Numbered from the stretch's first letter, positions 24,100 to 32,910 are shown. The stretch is 64,000 nucleotides of DNA from CALBPI01 sp039821605 (GCA_039821605.1 JBCBNV010000002.1:496001-560000), one strand, 5' to 3'. A program made the numbers and translations. Notes: a model not told the origin generated them from the letters alone.

Positions 24100-25545
24100 A
24101 TGCGCACAAGAGTACAGTCGGTCCGGGCAAGCGGGATCAGGCGCGAGCCGGGGCTTGGCGTTGTGTCCCGGCCGCTATGGCTTGCCACGGCCCTGGTCTT
24201 GGCAGCGCTCCATCCGCCCGCGCACGCCGACGAGGTGTCGGAGTTGGCAGATCAGGTATCCGCGCTCGCAGCGGTTGTGGCGCAACAGGCTGCGGAAATC
24301 GAGGCGCTTCGGGCGGCCTTATCGAATGCCGGGCTAACCGCCACCACCGAGTCCGGCAACGCTGTCAGCGAGTCGCAGGGCGATGTGACCGACATCGTGC
24401 TCGTCGACTCGCAGCAGCCACTGGGTCGCTTCCCGGATGCCGCCATCATCACAGCTGGCGATTTTGAAGGTGCGATCAAGATTCCGGACTCGCAGGCTTC
24501 AGTCCGTCTGGGCGGGTTCGTCCGAGCAGAAGGCAGTTTCGACTTTGATAGCCTCGGCTTTCAGGATGCGGTGAATCATCGACGTATCCCGCTCGATGGA
24601 ACGCCGGAAGACGGCGCGCGCCAGTCTAGATTCCACGTTCGCAACAGTCGATTCAATATCGACTACCGGCGGCCAGTCCCAGTCGGCGAGCTCAGGGCAT
24701 TCCTGGAGTTCGATTTCTTCGGGAGTGGCGACGAGTTCATCAACAACTATGAAGTGCGCATTCGCCACGTGGCTGCCCAAGTCGGAAACTTCTACGTCGG
24801 ACAGTGGTGGTCGCAGTTCACGGATATTGCGGCCAGTCCGGAAACTGTCGACTTCGGCCCTCCGCTGGGGCAGCCCGTTCTGAGAAACCCCGGCTTGCGC
24901 TGGGTCAAGACTGTCGGAAGCGATGGCACCTGGCGATATGGCTACGGCATCGAGAACCCCGCGGGCGATCTCACCGATACAGAGGACCTGTTTGCGTCTG
25001 ACGCCGTGCCAAACTTTACGGGCTTTGTCGAAACCAACAGGTCTTGGGGGCGACTGCGCGTCGCGGCGCTAGCGCTGCGACTGGATTCGGATGAAGACAA
25101 CACGTACGCCGGCGGCTTGAACGTTACGGGCCGAGTGAATGCGCCCTGGTTCGGCGATCGGGACAACATCGTCTTCGGTCTATCGGGCGGTGAGGGTTTT
25201 ACCCACTACTACTCCGTCTTTGCGGGCGCCGGTCTCGAAGGCGTCATCGATTCGGAGGGCGCAGTCGATGCAACCGAGATTCTGGGCGGCTATGTCGGGT
25301 ACCAGCACTGGTGGTCGGAGAACTGGCGCTCCACGGTTGTCGCAAGCGCCATCGACCTCGATGCACCCGACGGATCGTTGGGTAGCGCATTCGACAGTGG
25401 CGAGCGCTACCGCGTGAACGTGTTTTGGACGCCGCATCGCGACGTGACGCTCGGTCTCGAGTTCGGTTACGCCGCCCAGGAGACCTTCGATGGCCGGGAG
25501 GGCGACGGTACACGGCTCAACGCTGTAGCAAGAATTGACTTTTGA
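24100..25545 (+). CDS. DcaP-like outer-membrane porin
   Basis: A 481-residue exported protein. After an unusually long, Arg-rich N-region comes a signal ending near PPAHA, then a short coiled-coil segment (VSELADQVSALAAVVAQQ), then a barrel starting SVRLGGFVRAEGSFDFD and including ARQSRFHVRNSRFN, ending in Phe (VARIDF). This architecture is typical of DcaP-type trimeric porins, which pass dicarboxylates and other organic anions. It starts 12 bases after the multicopper oxidase stop. Its place suggests uptake of an oxidation product, or export or entry of the oxidase substrate; inference. Confidence 0.82.
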   Translation: MRTRVQSVRASGIRREPGLGVVSRPLWLATALVLAALHPPAHADEVSELADQVSALAAVVAQQAAEIEALRAALSNAGLTATTESGNAVSESQGDVTDIVLVDSQQPLGRFPDAAIITAGDFEGAIKIPDSQASVRLGGFVRAEGSFDFDSLGFQDAVNHRRIPLDGTPEDGARQSRFHVRNSRFNIDYRRPVPVGELRAFLEFDFFGSGDEFINNYEVRIRHVAAQVGNFYVGQWWSQFTDIAASPETVDFGPPLGQPVLRNPGLRWVKTVGSDGTWRYGYGIENPAGDLTDTEDLFASDAVPNFTGFVETNRSWGRLRVAALALRLDSDEDNTYAGGLNVTGRVNAPWFGDRDNIVFGLSGGEGFTHYYSVFAGAGLEGVIDSEGAVDATEILGGYVGYQHWWSENWRSTVVASAIDLDAPDGSLGSAFDSGERYRVNVFWTPHRDVTLGLEFGYAAQETFDGREGDGTRLNAVARIDF

Positions 25546-25565
25546 CCAACCAGTCGGAGACTTCG

Positions 25566-26078
25566 ATGCACACCAGATCTGTGAAGGGTGATGACAAGCA
25601 ATTACCGACGCGACGCGCGCGTCGCGATGTCCTCAACGCCATAGTGTTCGGTATTGCCGTGACCGCTGTGTCGCCGGCACTCATGGCGCAGGCGCCACCA
25701 CCGCCGCCACCGCCCAGGGGCTCGGTCAAGACCTCGGGATTCCTGCCCACGACAACCGACATCATGTACGCGCTGAGGAAGAAGGTCACTCTTGATCGTG
25801 AGGAGGCCGTCGAGCTCGAACAGTTGGTCGCAACCACGCTCGCCAATCAACGCAGGCTGCTGATGACCTACGGCATCAATGCCGACTACGAGCGCCCTGA
25901 CATTCGTCTGAGTTACCGAGACGCGAAGCAACTCAACGACGACATGGATGACGTCATGGAGCAGTCGGAAGACGCTGCGGATCGGATTCTGTCGCGCAGC
26001 CAAATGAGTGCCTACCGCGACCTGCTGCGACGAGAGGCGTCCGCGCGTCGCAATGCGATCAATGCGATGCGCCGATAA
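25566..26078 (+). CDS. Small exported protein with proline run
   Basis: A 170-residue protein. A Lys/Arg-rich N-region (KQLPTRRARRDVL) precedes a hydrophobic signal ending SPALMAQ, so twin-arginine-like export is conceivable although the RR motif is not canonical. Next is a seven-proline run (QAPPPPPPPR), then a helical domain with many charged residues. The C-terminal helix RILSRSQMSAYRDLLRREAS recalls the LTxxQ repeats of Spy/CpxP periplasmic chaperones, but the match is weak. GGAG lies 7 bases before the ATG at 25566; a TTG at 25542 overlapping the porin stop is possible. Likely co-transcribed with the oxidase. Function unknown. Confidence 0.7.
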   Translation: MHTRSVKGDDKQLPTRRARRDVLNAIVFGIAVTAVSPALMAQAPPPPPPPRGSVKTSGFLPTTTDIMYALRKKVTLDREEAVELEQLVATTLANQRRLLMTYGINADYERPDIRLSYRDAKQLNDDMDDVMEQSEDAADRILSRSQMSAYRDLLRREASARRNAINAMRR

Positions 26079-26539
26079 TGCGCGCACGATTGGGACCAGG
26101 GGTGTTGGGCATTTGTGTTCTGGCACTCGGTGCGTTGAGCGGAATCGCGCACGCGGAACATGCCAATCACGTGTCGTTGTTGCTCGGCGTGACAGAGTTT
26201 GTGGACGAGGGCGAGTCCGGGTTTACCTACGGCATCGATTACGAGTACGCATTGAATCCGGACCTTGGTCTCGGGTTCGTCATCGAACGAGCTGATGGTG
26301 ACGTGGACGCGACGTCTTTCTTCGCCGTCGCAGACATTCACGTGTCGGAACACCTGGTCTTGCAGGTTGGCCCCGGTTTCGAATGGGGCGAAGCGGAGGA
26401 CGTTGGCGCCTTTCGCCTTGGCGGTTACTTCGAGTTTGAGCTGGACGCGCTGACCGTCGCAACGACGCTCTCGTACGACATCGCCGACGGCGAGGACGAT
26501 ACGGTGGTGCTCGGATTCCTGGTGGGGTTTAAGTTCTAG
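26078..26539 (+). CDS. Small outer-membrane beta-barrel protein
   Basis: A 153-residue protein with a signal peptide ending SGIAHA. The mature part is made of alternating hydrophobic strands with Asp/Glu-rich turns, enough for an eight-stranded barrel, and ends in the C-terminal Phe (GFKF) used by the Bam machinery. The start ATG shares one base with the stop of the preceding gene (TAATG), so the two are coupled. It is the last gene of the oxidase set and converges on the CDGSH gene. Function unknown. Confidence 0.72.
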   Translation: MRARLGPGVLGICVLALGALSGIAHAEHANHVSLLLGVTEFVDEGESGFTYGIDYEYALNPDLGLGFVIERADGDVDATSFFAVADIHVSEHLVLQVGPGFEWGEAEDVGAFRLGGYFEFELDALTVATTLSYDIADGEDDTVVLGFLVGFKF

Positions 26540-26563
26540 GCTGCGCCGAGCAGCGAGGTCGGT

Positions 26564-27208
26564 TCACGCGTCATCCCGCCAACCGATGTCGTGGTGCGTG
26601 CCATCGCAAAACGGTTTGTTCCTGGACTGACCGCAACGGCACAGCACATATTTCTTGTCTGTCGACCCGGAGACGCTAAAGGGCGCTTCGAGCGCCACAT
26701 TGGTCACCCGGTACGGCCCGTGTGCCTCAATCTGGATTGAGCAATCGTCGCCTGTCGTGTGTTCGTGTGGCGCGCCATCCAGAGAAAGGCTCAAGGCACC
26801 TGAGGGGCACGCGGCCATGACTGCTCTAATCGACTCGAGGCTGCCCTCGTCGGGCTTGATCCAGGGGTCACGAGTGGGGTCAAACACACCAGCAGCCAGT
26901 TTGGCGCACTCAGCCGCGTGAGAGCAGAGCACGGGCGTATAGGCAATACTGACGCGGGCCTCTTCGGTGGTCGCCTCGTAGTGCAGTGGCTGGTCACGCA
27001 GCGTGGCATCGGTGGGTGCGCTCGAGAATCCGACTGCCTTGTGGCTGCCGTCGCACCAGGGCTTCATCTTCGAGGCGCCGCAGCGACATAGCGCGCCGCG
27101 CCCGTCTGTCGCGAGCGTGTCACCATTGTCGCCCGTGATGGGAGGCGCCTCCTCGAGAACAAGGGGGCCGTCTGGGACTGGAATGATCTTTGGCGCCATA
27201 GATGACAT
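26564..27208 (-). CDS. CDGSH iron-sulfur protein, double CDGSH with central Fe-S domain
   Basis: About 214 residues. Two complete CDGSH-type motifs (CRCGASKMKPWCDGSH near residue 42, CRCGQSRNKPFCDGTH near residue 190) each bind a [2Fe-2S] cluster through three Cys and one His. Between them lies a single-cluster ferredoxin-like domain of the YjdI type (LCSHAAEC, DPTRDPWI, ACPSGAL). All ligands are intact. The role is presumably redox or Fe-S handling in the cytoplasm. The ATG at 27208 gives MSSMAPK; a start at 27250 or 27199 is possible. It is convergent with the oxidase cluster, without an obvious functional link. Confidence 0.88.
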   Translation of the reverse strand: MSSMAPKIIPVPDGPLVLEEAPPITGDNGDTLATDGRGALCRCGASKMKPWCDGSHKAVGFSSAPTDATLRDQPLHYEATTEEARVSIAYTPVLCSHAAECAKLAAGVFDPTRDPWIKPDEGSLESIRAVMAACPSGALSLSLDGAPHEHTTGDDCSIQIEAHGPYRVTNVALEAPFSVSGSTDKKYVLCRCGQSRNKPFCDGTHHDIGWRDDA

Positions 27209-27378
27209 GGTTCCACGCGAGGCAATGACGTGACACTGGCAAATCTGCACATCACCTGCGCGTGCGATCGGTGCGGTTGTGAGCGCTCAGATTACCACTA
27301 CCATAGGCGGCTGGCGGATTGCGATGGGTCACCGATGCATCGAGAATGCTCGCGGACGCTGAGATTTCGGTGATAACG

Positions 27379-28788
27379 ATGATGCCAAGGCTCGCACTGA
27401 CGCTGCTGCTTGCAACCACCGCAAGCGCCGCAGCCGGCGACTACGACTACTTTTCCGCCAACCGCCACCTGATCCGTAACGGCGTGCAAGCTGTGCTCAT
27501 GTGCAACGGGCTGTTTACCTCGCGCCGCTCACTGAACCAGGTCTTTGCGCAGGAACTGGCCTACCTCGAGGACGCCGTGGGCAGTGCGCGCGGTGGCGAA
27601 TACGACGTCGATGTCGAACGCATGTCGGTCGCCGTCGGCGGTCCATCGTCAGGCCCCATGGTGCGCGCGGCATTTCGCGAAGGAATTGGTTGCGTCGTCA
27701 TGGCGCCCGACCAGGGGCCCGCAGACATCGCCGACCTGCCCGAGCTGACGCTGCCGTACCCCGGTGGTGACCCGGCCAGCACCGCCTGGCCCATGGGGGA
27801 TCGCGTCGAGCCGAAGCCGCTGCCGGAGTCGGTTGACGCAGACGCGTTGCGGGCCGCCAGCGATTGGGCCTTCAACCGGCCAACACCCGAGCAGGACACC
27901 GTCAGCCTGCTGATCGTTCATCGCGGCCAGATCATCCACGAACGCTACGCGCCCGGTTTCGATGTCACGACCCGAACCCGCACCTGGTCCACGGCCAAGA
28001 GCATCGCGGTCACGCTGATCGGCCAGCTTGTCGATGCCGGAAGGCTCGAACTTGACGCGCCGCTGGGCCTCGACTGGTTGCCGGAAACAGGCGATGCTGA
28101 GGAAGAACCCCGCGACGCAATTACGTTGCGACACGTCCTGCAGATGACCAGCGGCCTCTACCCCGTCGACAGCTTTCGCATGGAGTACGCGACGGGCTCT
28201 GGGCTCGCCTACTGGGCGGGTGCAAGTTCCAGCGCAGGCGCACGGCGACGCGGGCTCATCCGCACGCCGGGGACACACTGGGACTACGAGAACTACGACA
28301 CGATGCTGGGCGTGGCGGCCATGAAGCGCGCGCTGGGTGAGGACTACGCCACGTTTCCGCGCAGGGCCTTGCTGGACCGCCTGGGCATGCGCTCAACGCT
28401 GCTCTCGACGGACCGTTTCGGTGACTTCGTGCTCTCGAGCCAGGTCTACACCAATGCCCGTGACCTCGCGCGCTTCGGGCTGCTCTACCAGCAGCGCGGT
28501 GTCTGGCAGGGCGAGCGCCTGATCTCCGAGGACTGGATCGATTTTGTGACGACACCCGCGCCCGCGGCGGCCCGTCGCGGTAGTGACTACGGCGCACAGT
28601 TCTGGCTGGTGCCCGACAGTCGCAGCGACGTGCCCAAGGATGCATTCGCCACTTCGGGCAACCGCGGCCAGTACGTCATCATCGTGCCCTCGCACCAGCT
28701 CGTCATAGTTCGACGCGGCCTCGACTATGGGCGGCAGGGATTCAACCGCTGGGACCTGACCCGCGAGGTGCTTCGGGCCTTCGACTAG
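27379..28788 (+). CDS. Exported serine hydrolase, class C beta-lactamase family
   Basis: A 469-residue protein with a signal peptide (residues 1-18, TLLLATTASAAAG). The beta-lactamase/esterase domain occupies roughly residues 160-469: the active-site serine is in STAKS (SxxK), the YxN tyrosine in YENYDTM, and the third motif is not a clear KTG. An N-terminal domain of about 140 residues without recognised motifs precedes it and includes GIGCVVMAPDQGP. Relatives are esterases, D-aminopeptidases or transesterases more often than beta-lactamases. It stands alone between CDGSH (divergent) and the cyclic-di-GMP gene. A more distant family member is at 45822-47624. Confidence 0.85.
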   Translation: MMPRLALTLLLATTASAAAGDYDYFSANRHLIRNGVQAVLMCNGLFTSRRSLNQVFAQELAYLEDAVGSARGGEYDVDVERMSVAVGGPSSGPMVRAAFREGIGCVVMAPDQGPADIADLPELTLPYPGGDPASTAWPMGDRVEPKPLPESVDADALRAASDWAFNRPTPEQDTVSLLIVHRGQIIHERYAPGFDVTTRTRTWSTAKSIAVTLIGQLVDAGRLELDAPLGLDWLPETGDAEEEPRDAITLRHVLQMTSGLYPVDSFRMEYATGSGLAYWAGASSSAGARRRGLIRTPGTHWDYENYDTMLGVAAMKRALGEDYATFPRRALLDRLGMRSTLLSTDRFGDFVLSSQVYTNARDLARFGLLYQQRGVWQGERLISEDWIDFVTTPAPAAARRGSDYGAQFWLVPDSRSDVPKDAFATSGNRGQYVIIVPSHQLVIVRRGLDYGRQGFNRWDLTREVLRAFD

Positions 28789-28948
28789 ACATAATCCCGT
28801 CACTCCTGATTATTCATTCGCTTAGCTTGTTTTCTTTAAGAACCGTGCCAGAATGCAATGCCAATGACCGACCAACATGGCGCCGTACGGAACGAAACGC
28901 CGGGCACAGACCATGACGAATAATCCGCCGGTTCAGGCCGGCTAAAGC

Positions 28949-31624
28949 ATGACCCGAGGGGATAACGCGACGAGCAGCATTTCGCCTGCTCTGGCATCTC
29001 GCACGGCGGCGCACCAGCCCGGCGTGGATGCGCTGTACACGCAGATCGCCGTTGCTTTCCTTTCCCCCGACATCGCCGATCCCGCGCGCCTCGAGCTGCC
29101 CATCCAGCTGTTGCGCGACGCCACGGGCTGCGACGGCGCTTTTGCGGCACTCATCGATCCCGAAGACGACACCATCGCGCGCGTGGCCGCAGCCACGGCC
29201 GGATTCGCCAAGGTCCGCCCACAGGTGCTCGAGGGCCGGTCGCTCGGCGAATGGCCCGCCATGGCAACGCGGCTCGGCGAGCTGCGTGTCGTCGAGTTCC
29301 ACGACACGGCGACTGTCAAAGGCAACCTTGCGAGCCCAGCGCGGGCGCTCTCCGAGATCCACTTCGGCAGCTGCCTGCTCGTGGGCATCACCACGCAGTC
29401 GGAAACGACTGCGGAGCCTGCGCCGCTCGTGGCCGTGCTCGGGCTCGTCAATGAAAACCCCTGCGAACGCTGGCCCGCGGACCTGAGCCTGTTGCTCAAG
29501 CTGCTCGCGGCCAACCTGGGCGCCGGTCTCGGTCGCGCAGGTGTTGAAACGCTGCTGGCCGACATGCGCGAGCGGGATGCACTCTATCGCGACACGGCCA
29601 ACGACGGCGTCTGGGACTTCGACGGCGACACGAAGAAGATTCGCTTCTCGCGTCGCTGGAAGGAAATGCTGGGCTACGACGTAGACGTCGACGACATCAC
29701 GCCGGATTGGTACCGGCTCGTGCACCCCGAGGACATGTCCTCGGTGCAGTCCAAAATGCGCGACCACCTCGAGGGCCGCAGCCCGCTGTTCCGCAGCGTG
29801 CACCGCATGCGCCACTGCAGCGGGGACTGGCACTGGGTGACGAGCCAGGCCAAGGCGATCCTCGACGACAACGGCCGCCTTCGCCGGCTCGTCGGCGTCG
29901 AGGTCGACATCAACGAACGCAAACTCTACGAAGAGGCGCTGTTCCGCGAGAAGGAATCGGCACAGATCACGCTGCAGTCGATCGGTGATGGCGTGATCAC
30001 GACCGACGAGGGCAACATCGTCGAGTACATCAACCCCGTGGCCGAAGAGCTCACGGGCTGGAAGGTGGACGACGCGACAGGTCGTCCGCTCGACGAAATC
30101 TTCCGCGCCTTCCACGAAGAAACCTGCGAGCCGCTGGAAAACCCGCTCGCCGTGGCCATGCGTCGGAACAAGTCGGTCAAGTCGAACCGCCCGACGCTGC
30201 TCATCCGCCGCGACGGCAATGAGCTCTACATCGAAAGTACAGCCTCACCGATTCGTGATGGCCATTCCGTCATTACGGGCGGCGTCCTCGTGTTCCACGA
30301 CGTCAGTGAAGCGCGCGAGCTCAATCGCAAGCTCTCCTACCATGCGAGCCATGATGTGCTCACGGGGCTCGTCAACCGGCGCGAGTTCGAGCGCCGCGTG
30401 GAGCGTGCCCTGAAGAGTTCAGAGTCGAGAGAAACGAGCTACGTGGTCTGCCACCTCGACCTCGACCAGTTCAAGATCATCAACGACACCTGTGGTCACA
30501 GCGCCGGCGACAAGCTGCTCGAAGAGCTCGGCAAGCTGCTCAAGTCCAAGATCCGCTGGCGCGACACGCTGGCGCGGTTGGGCGGCGACGAGTTCGGCAT
30601 CCTGCTCGAAAGCTGCACGATCGAGGAAGCGATGACCACAGCCGACATGCTGCGTGAGGCCATCGGCGAGTTCCGCTTTCAGTGGGACGAGCGCAGCTTC
30701 CGCCTGACGGCCAGTGTCGGCATCGTACCGCTCACGGGGGGCGAGTCCGAGGACGTGGCCAGTGTGCTGTCGGCTGCCGACAGCGCCTGCGCCGCGGCCA
30801 AGGACGGTGGCCGCAACCGCGTGCACGGCTACCACGAGAACGACATCGACATGATGCGCCGCCGCCGCGAAATGCAGTGGGCCGCGCGCATCAACACGGC
30901 GCTCGAGGAAGACCGCTTCGAGCTGTTCCGCCAGACCATCCTGCCGCTGCAGGACACCGACCAGGGCGCACACTACGAGCTGCTCGTGCGTATGCGCGAC
31001 GAGAATGGCGCGCTGGTCTCGCCCGAGCTGTTCATCGGCGCGGCCGAGCGCTACGGCATTACGCCCAACATCGACCGCTGGGTGATCCGCAACGCACTCC
31101 GCTGGCTGGTGTCGGAGGCCGACGAGCGCGCGCGCCTGTCGCTGTGCTCCATCAACCTCTCGGGCCAGAGCCTGGGCGACGAGAAATTTCTGCCGTTTGT
31201 CATCGAGCAGTTGCAGACAAGCGGCATCTCACCCGACAAGATCTGCTTCGAGATTACCGAGACGGCCGCCATTGCGAGCTACTCGCAGGCCAACCGCTTC
31301 ATCAACGCGCTCAAGGAGCTGGGCTGCAAGTTTGCGCTCGACGACTTCGGCACGGGCCTGTCGTCATTCGGCTACCTGAAACACTTCCCGGTCGATTTCC
31401 TCAAGATCGACGGCAGCTTCGTGAAGGAAATCCTGCACGACCCCATCGACCGCGAGATGGTGCGTTCGATCAACGAAATCGGGCATCTCACGGGCAAGCA
31501 GACGATCGCGGAGTTCGCCGAGAACCCCGAGATCATCACCATGCTGCGCGGCATGGGTATCGACTACGCGCAGGGCTACGGCGTCGCCGAGCCGCAGCGG
31601 CTCATGGAGGCCGTCGGTCTCTAA
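28949..31624 (+). CDS. Cyclic-di-GMP protein: GAF-PAS-PAS-GGDEF-EAL
   Basis: An 891-residue signalling protein without membrane helices. Order: GAF-like domain (about 30-195), PAS with PAC (about 205-325), second PAS (about 335-455), GGDEF (about 460-630), EAL (about 640-890). The GGDEF motif is intact (545-549), and an inhibitory RxxD site (Arg536, Asp539) sits five residues before it. The EAL domain starts ELL (677-679) and keeps Asn736, Glu768, Asp798/Asp799, Lys819, Glu855 and Gln875, so phosphodiesterase activity is plausible; loop 6 has AEFAE in place of the usual AEGVE. Which activity dominates is unknown. A small hairpin (GCCGG/CCGGC) lies just before the ATG. The stop overlaps that of nadC on the other strand. 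Confidence 0.92.
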   Translation: MTRGDNATSSISPALASRTAAHQPGVDALYTQIAVAFLSPDIADPARLELPIQLLRDATGCDGAFAALIDPEDDTIARVAAATAGFAKVRPQVLEGRSLGEWPAMATRLGELRVVEFHDTATVKGNLASPARALSEIHFGSCLLVGITTQSETTAEPAPLVAVLGLVNENPCERWPADLSLLLKLLAANLGAGLGRAGVETLLADMRERDALYRDTANDGVWDFDGDTKKIRFSRRWKEMLGYDVDVDDITPDWYRLVHPEDMSSVQSKMRDHLEGRSPLFRSVHRMRHCSGDWHWVTSQAKAILDDNGRLRRLVGVEVDINERKLYEEALFREKESAQITLQSIGDGVITTDEGNIVEYINPVAEELTGWKVDDATGRPLDEIFRAFHEETCEPLENPLAVAMRRNKSVKSNRPTLLIRRDGNELYIESTASPIRDGHSVITGGVLVFHDVSEARELNRKLSYHASHDVLTGLVNRREFERRVERALKSSESRETSYVVCHLDLDQFKIINDTCGHSAGDKLLEELGKLLKSKIRWRDTLARLGGDEFGILLESCTIEEAMTTADMLREAIGEFRFQWDERSFRLTASVGIVPLTGGESEDVASVLSAADSACAAAKDGGRNRVHGYHENDIDMMRRRREMQWAARINTALEEDRFELFRQTILPLQDTDQGAHYELLVRMRDENGALVSPELFIGAAERYGITPNIDRWVIRNALRWLVSEADERARLSLCSINLSGQSLGDEKFLPFVIEQLQTSGISPDKICFEITETAAIASYSQANRFINALKELGCKFALDDFGTGLSSFGYLKHFPVDFLKIDGSFVKEILHDPIDREMVRSINEIGHLTGKQTIAEFAENPEIITMLRGMGIDYAQGYGVAEPQRLMEAVGL

Positions 31625-32511
31625 CCGGCTTTGCGCTCGAACGCGAAGCGCATCGAATAGTCGGTTGCGCGCAGGTGCTTGGTCAGCGCCCCCGTCGAGA
31701 TGAAATCCACCCCGGTCGCGGCGATGCCGGCCAGGTCATCAATCTCCACCCCGCCCGAAGCCTCGAGCTCTGCCGGTTCCTCGGCGGCGCGGTTGACGGC
31801 CACGGCCTGTTCAAGGTTGGCCAGCGAGAAATTGTCGAGCAAGACGCGCTCGACACCGGCATCCAGAGCCCGCTCGAGTTCCGCCAGCGATTCCACCTCG
31901 ATCTCCACGGGCAGCGCGGGGCTCGAGGCGCGCGCGGCGCGCACCGCATCGGCAATCGAGCCCGCCGAAGCGATGTGGTTTTCCTTGATGAGGATGGCGT
32001 CGAAGAGGCCGATGCGGTGATTCACGGCGCCGCCGGTTCTGGCTGCGTATTTCTGCGCGAGTCGCAGTCCCGGGATGGTCTTGCGCGTGTCGAGGACGCG
32101 GCAGCTCGTACCCGCCAGCGCGTCGCTGTAGCGGCGCGCCACCGTGGCCGTGCCCGACAGGGTTTGCAGGAAGTTGAGCGCCGTACGCTCGCCCGTGAGC
32201 AGCGCACGCGCCGGACCCGAAAGCCGGCAGACCACCTGGTCGGCCTGCAGTAAATCGCCGTCGGCGGCGGCCCAGTCGACTGTGACATCGCTGTCGAGTT
32301 CGGCGAACACGGCGTCAAACCAGTCGCGGCCGCAGAGCACGGCGTCCTCGCGAACGACGACCGTCGCGCGCGCGAGCTCCGTGGCTGAGACGAGTGCCGC
32401 GGTCACATCGCCTTTGCCGACGTCCTCCTTAAGCGCGCGGTGGACCGCCTTGTTGCGGTCCTTGGCCAGTCGTTCAGGGGTGATGTGGGCATTGAATCGG
32501 GAAACTCGCAC
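31621..32511 (-). CDS. nadC: Nicotinate-nucleotide pyrophosphorylase (carboxylating)
   Basis: A 296-residue quinolinate phosphoribosyltransferase of de novo NAD synthesis; it makes nicotinate mononucleotide from quinolinate and PRPP. Conserved pieces: ALKEDVGKGDVTAAL, GERTALNFLQTLSGTAT, DTRKTIPGLR, GGAVNHRIGLFDAILIKENH and the C-terminal GVDFISTGALTK. The GTG start at 32511 follows AAGGA at 7 bases and gives the length of Escherichia coli NadC (297). The promoter (TTGGCT, 17 bases, GATAAT) lies inside the divergent DUF1289 gene. Confidence 0.95.
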   Translation of the reverse strand: MRVSRFNAHITPERLAKDRNKAVHRALKEDVGKGDVTAALVSATELARATVVVREDAVLCGRDWFDAVFAELDSDVTVDWAAADGDLLQADQVVCRLSGPARALLTGERTALNFLQTLSGTATVARRYSDALAGTSCRVLDTRKTIPGLRLAQKYAARTGGAVNHRIGLFDAILIKENHIASAGSIADAVRAARASSPALPVEIEVESLAELERALDAGVERVLLDNFSLANLEQAVAVNRAAEEPAELEASGGVEIDDLAGIAATGVDFISTGALTKHLRATDYSMRFAFERKAG

Positions 32512-32541
32512 TATAGGTCCTTGCGCATCAGTGTGGCCGGC

Positions 32542-32570
32542 ATTATCGTCGCTCTCATGACGGCAGCCAA
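32542..32570 (-). promoter_or_regulatory. Promoter of nadC
   Basis: On the minus strand: TTGGCT (32570-32565), 17-base spacer, GATAAT (32547-32542). The -35 box overlaps the first codons of the divergent small gene at 32557. Confidence 0.65.
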
Positions 32571-32742
32571 ACCACAATCGCCCTGCATCTCGATTTGCAC
32601 GCTCGACGAGCACGACCTGTGCATGGGCTGTTACCGGTCGCTCGACGAAATTGTCGACTGGACGATGATGACCGACGACGAGAAGCGCGCCGTGCTCGCC
32701 AACGTCGCCGAGCGCTCTGCCCAGCAGAAGCAGGCCGTATGA
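32557..32742 (+). CDS. DUF1289 small cysteine-rich protein
   Basis: A 61-residue protein of the DUF1289 family. The motif SPCISICTLDEHDLCMGCYR, with four cysteines, and the following SLDEIVDW identify it; a metal or Fe-S role has been suggested for the family but is not shown here. There is no good ribosome site, so the ATG rests on the family N-terminus. Its stop overlaps the start of the next small gene (ATGA). Confidence 0.85.
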   Translation: MTAAKPQSPCISICTLDEHDLCMGCYRSLDEIVDWTMMTDDEKRAVLANVAERSAQQKQAV

Positions 32743-32891
32743 TGCGCCGACTGCTCACCGTCTGCGCCGCACTGGCGCTGATCGCCGTTGGCGCCGCCGG
32801 TTGCACGGCTTTGCTGACCGGCGGCAAGAAGAAAGACCCCGAGAAGGCTGGCCTTGAAATTCGCGCCCACAGCACCCAGCTCTTCGTCTGA
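32739..32891 (+). CDS. Very small predicted lipoprotein (50 residues)
   Basis: MMRRLLTVCAALALIAVG is a signal peptide and AAGC is a plausible lipobox, giving a mature peptide of about 29 residues that starts CTALLTGGKKKDPEKAG. The ATGA overlap with the DUF1289 stop and the 19-base gap to grxD support a real gene in a three-gene unit. It is not similar to the murein lipoprotein. Function unknown. Confidence 0.6.
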   Translation: MMRRLLTVCAALALIAVGAAGCTALLTGGKKKDPEKAGLEIRAHSTQLFV

Positions 32892-32910
32892 GCCCCGACA
32901 GGACATCGAC

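Noticed and set aside
20637..26539. Plain copper-resistance operon
   Set aside because: Only the multicopper oxidase fits; no copper ATPase, CopB, CopC/D, CueR or CusR-type gene is present, and the porin is DcaP-like rather than CopB-like.
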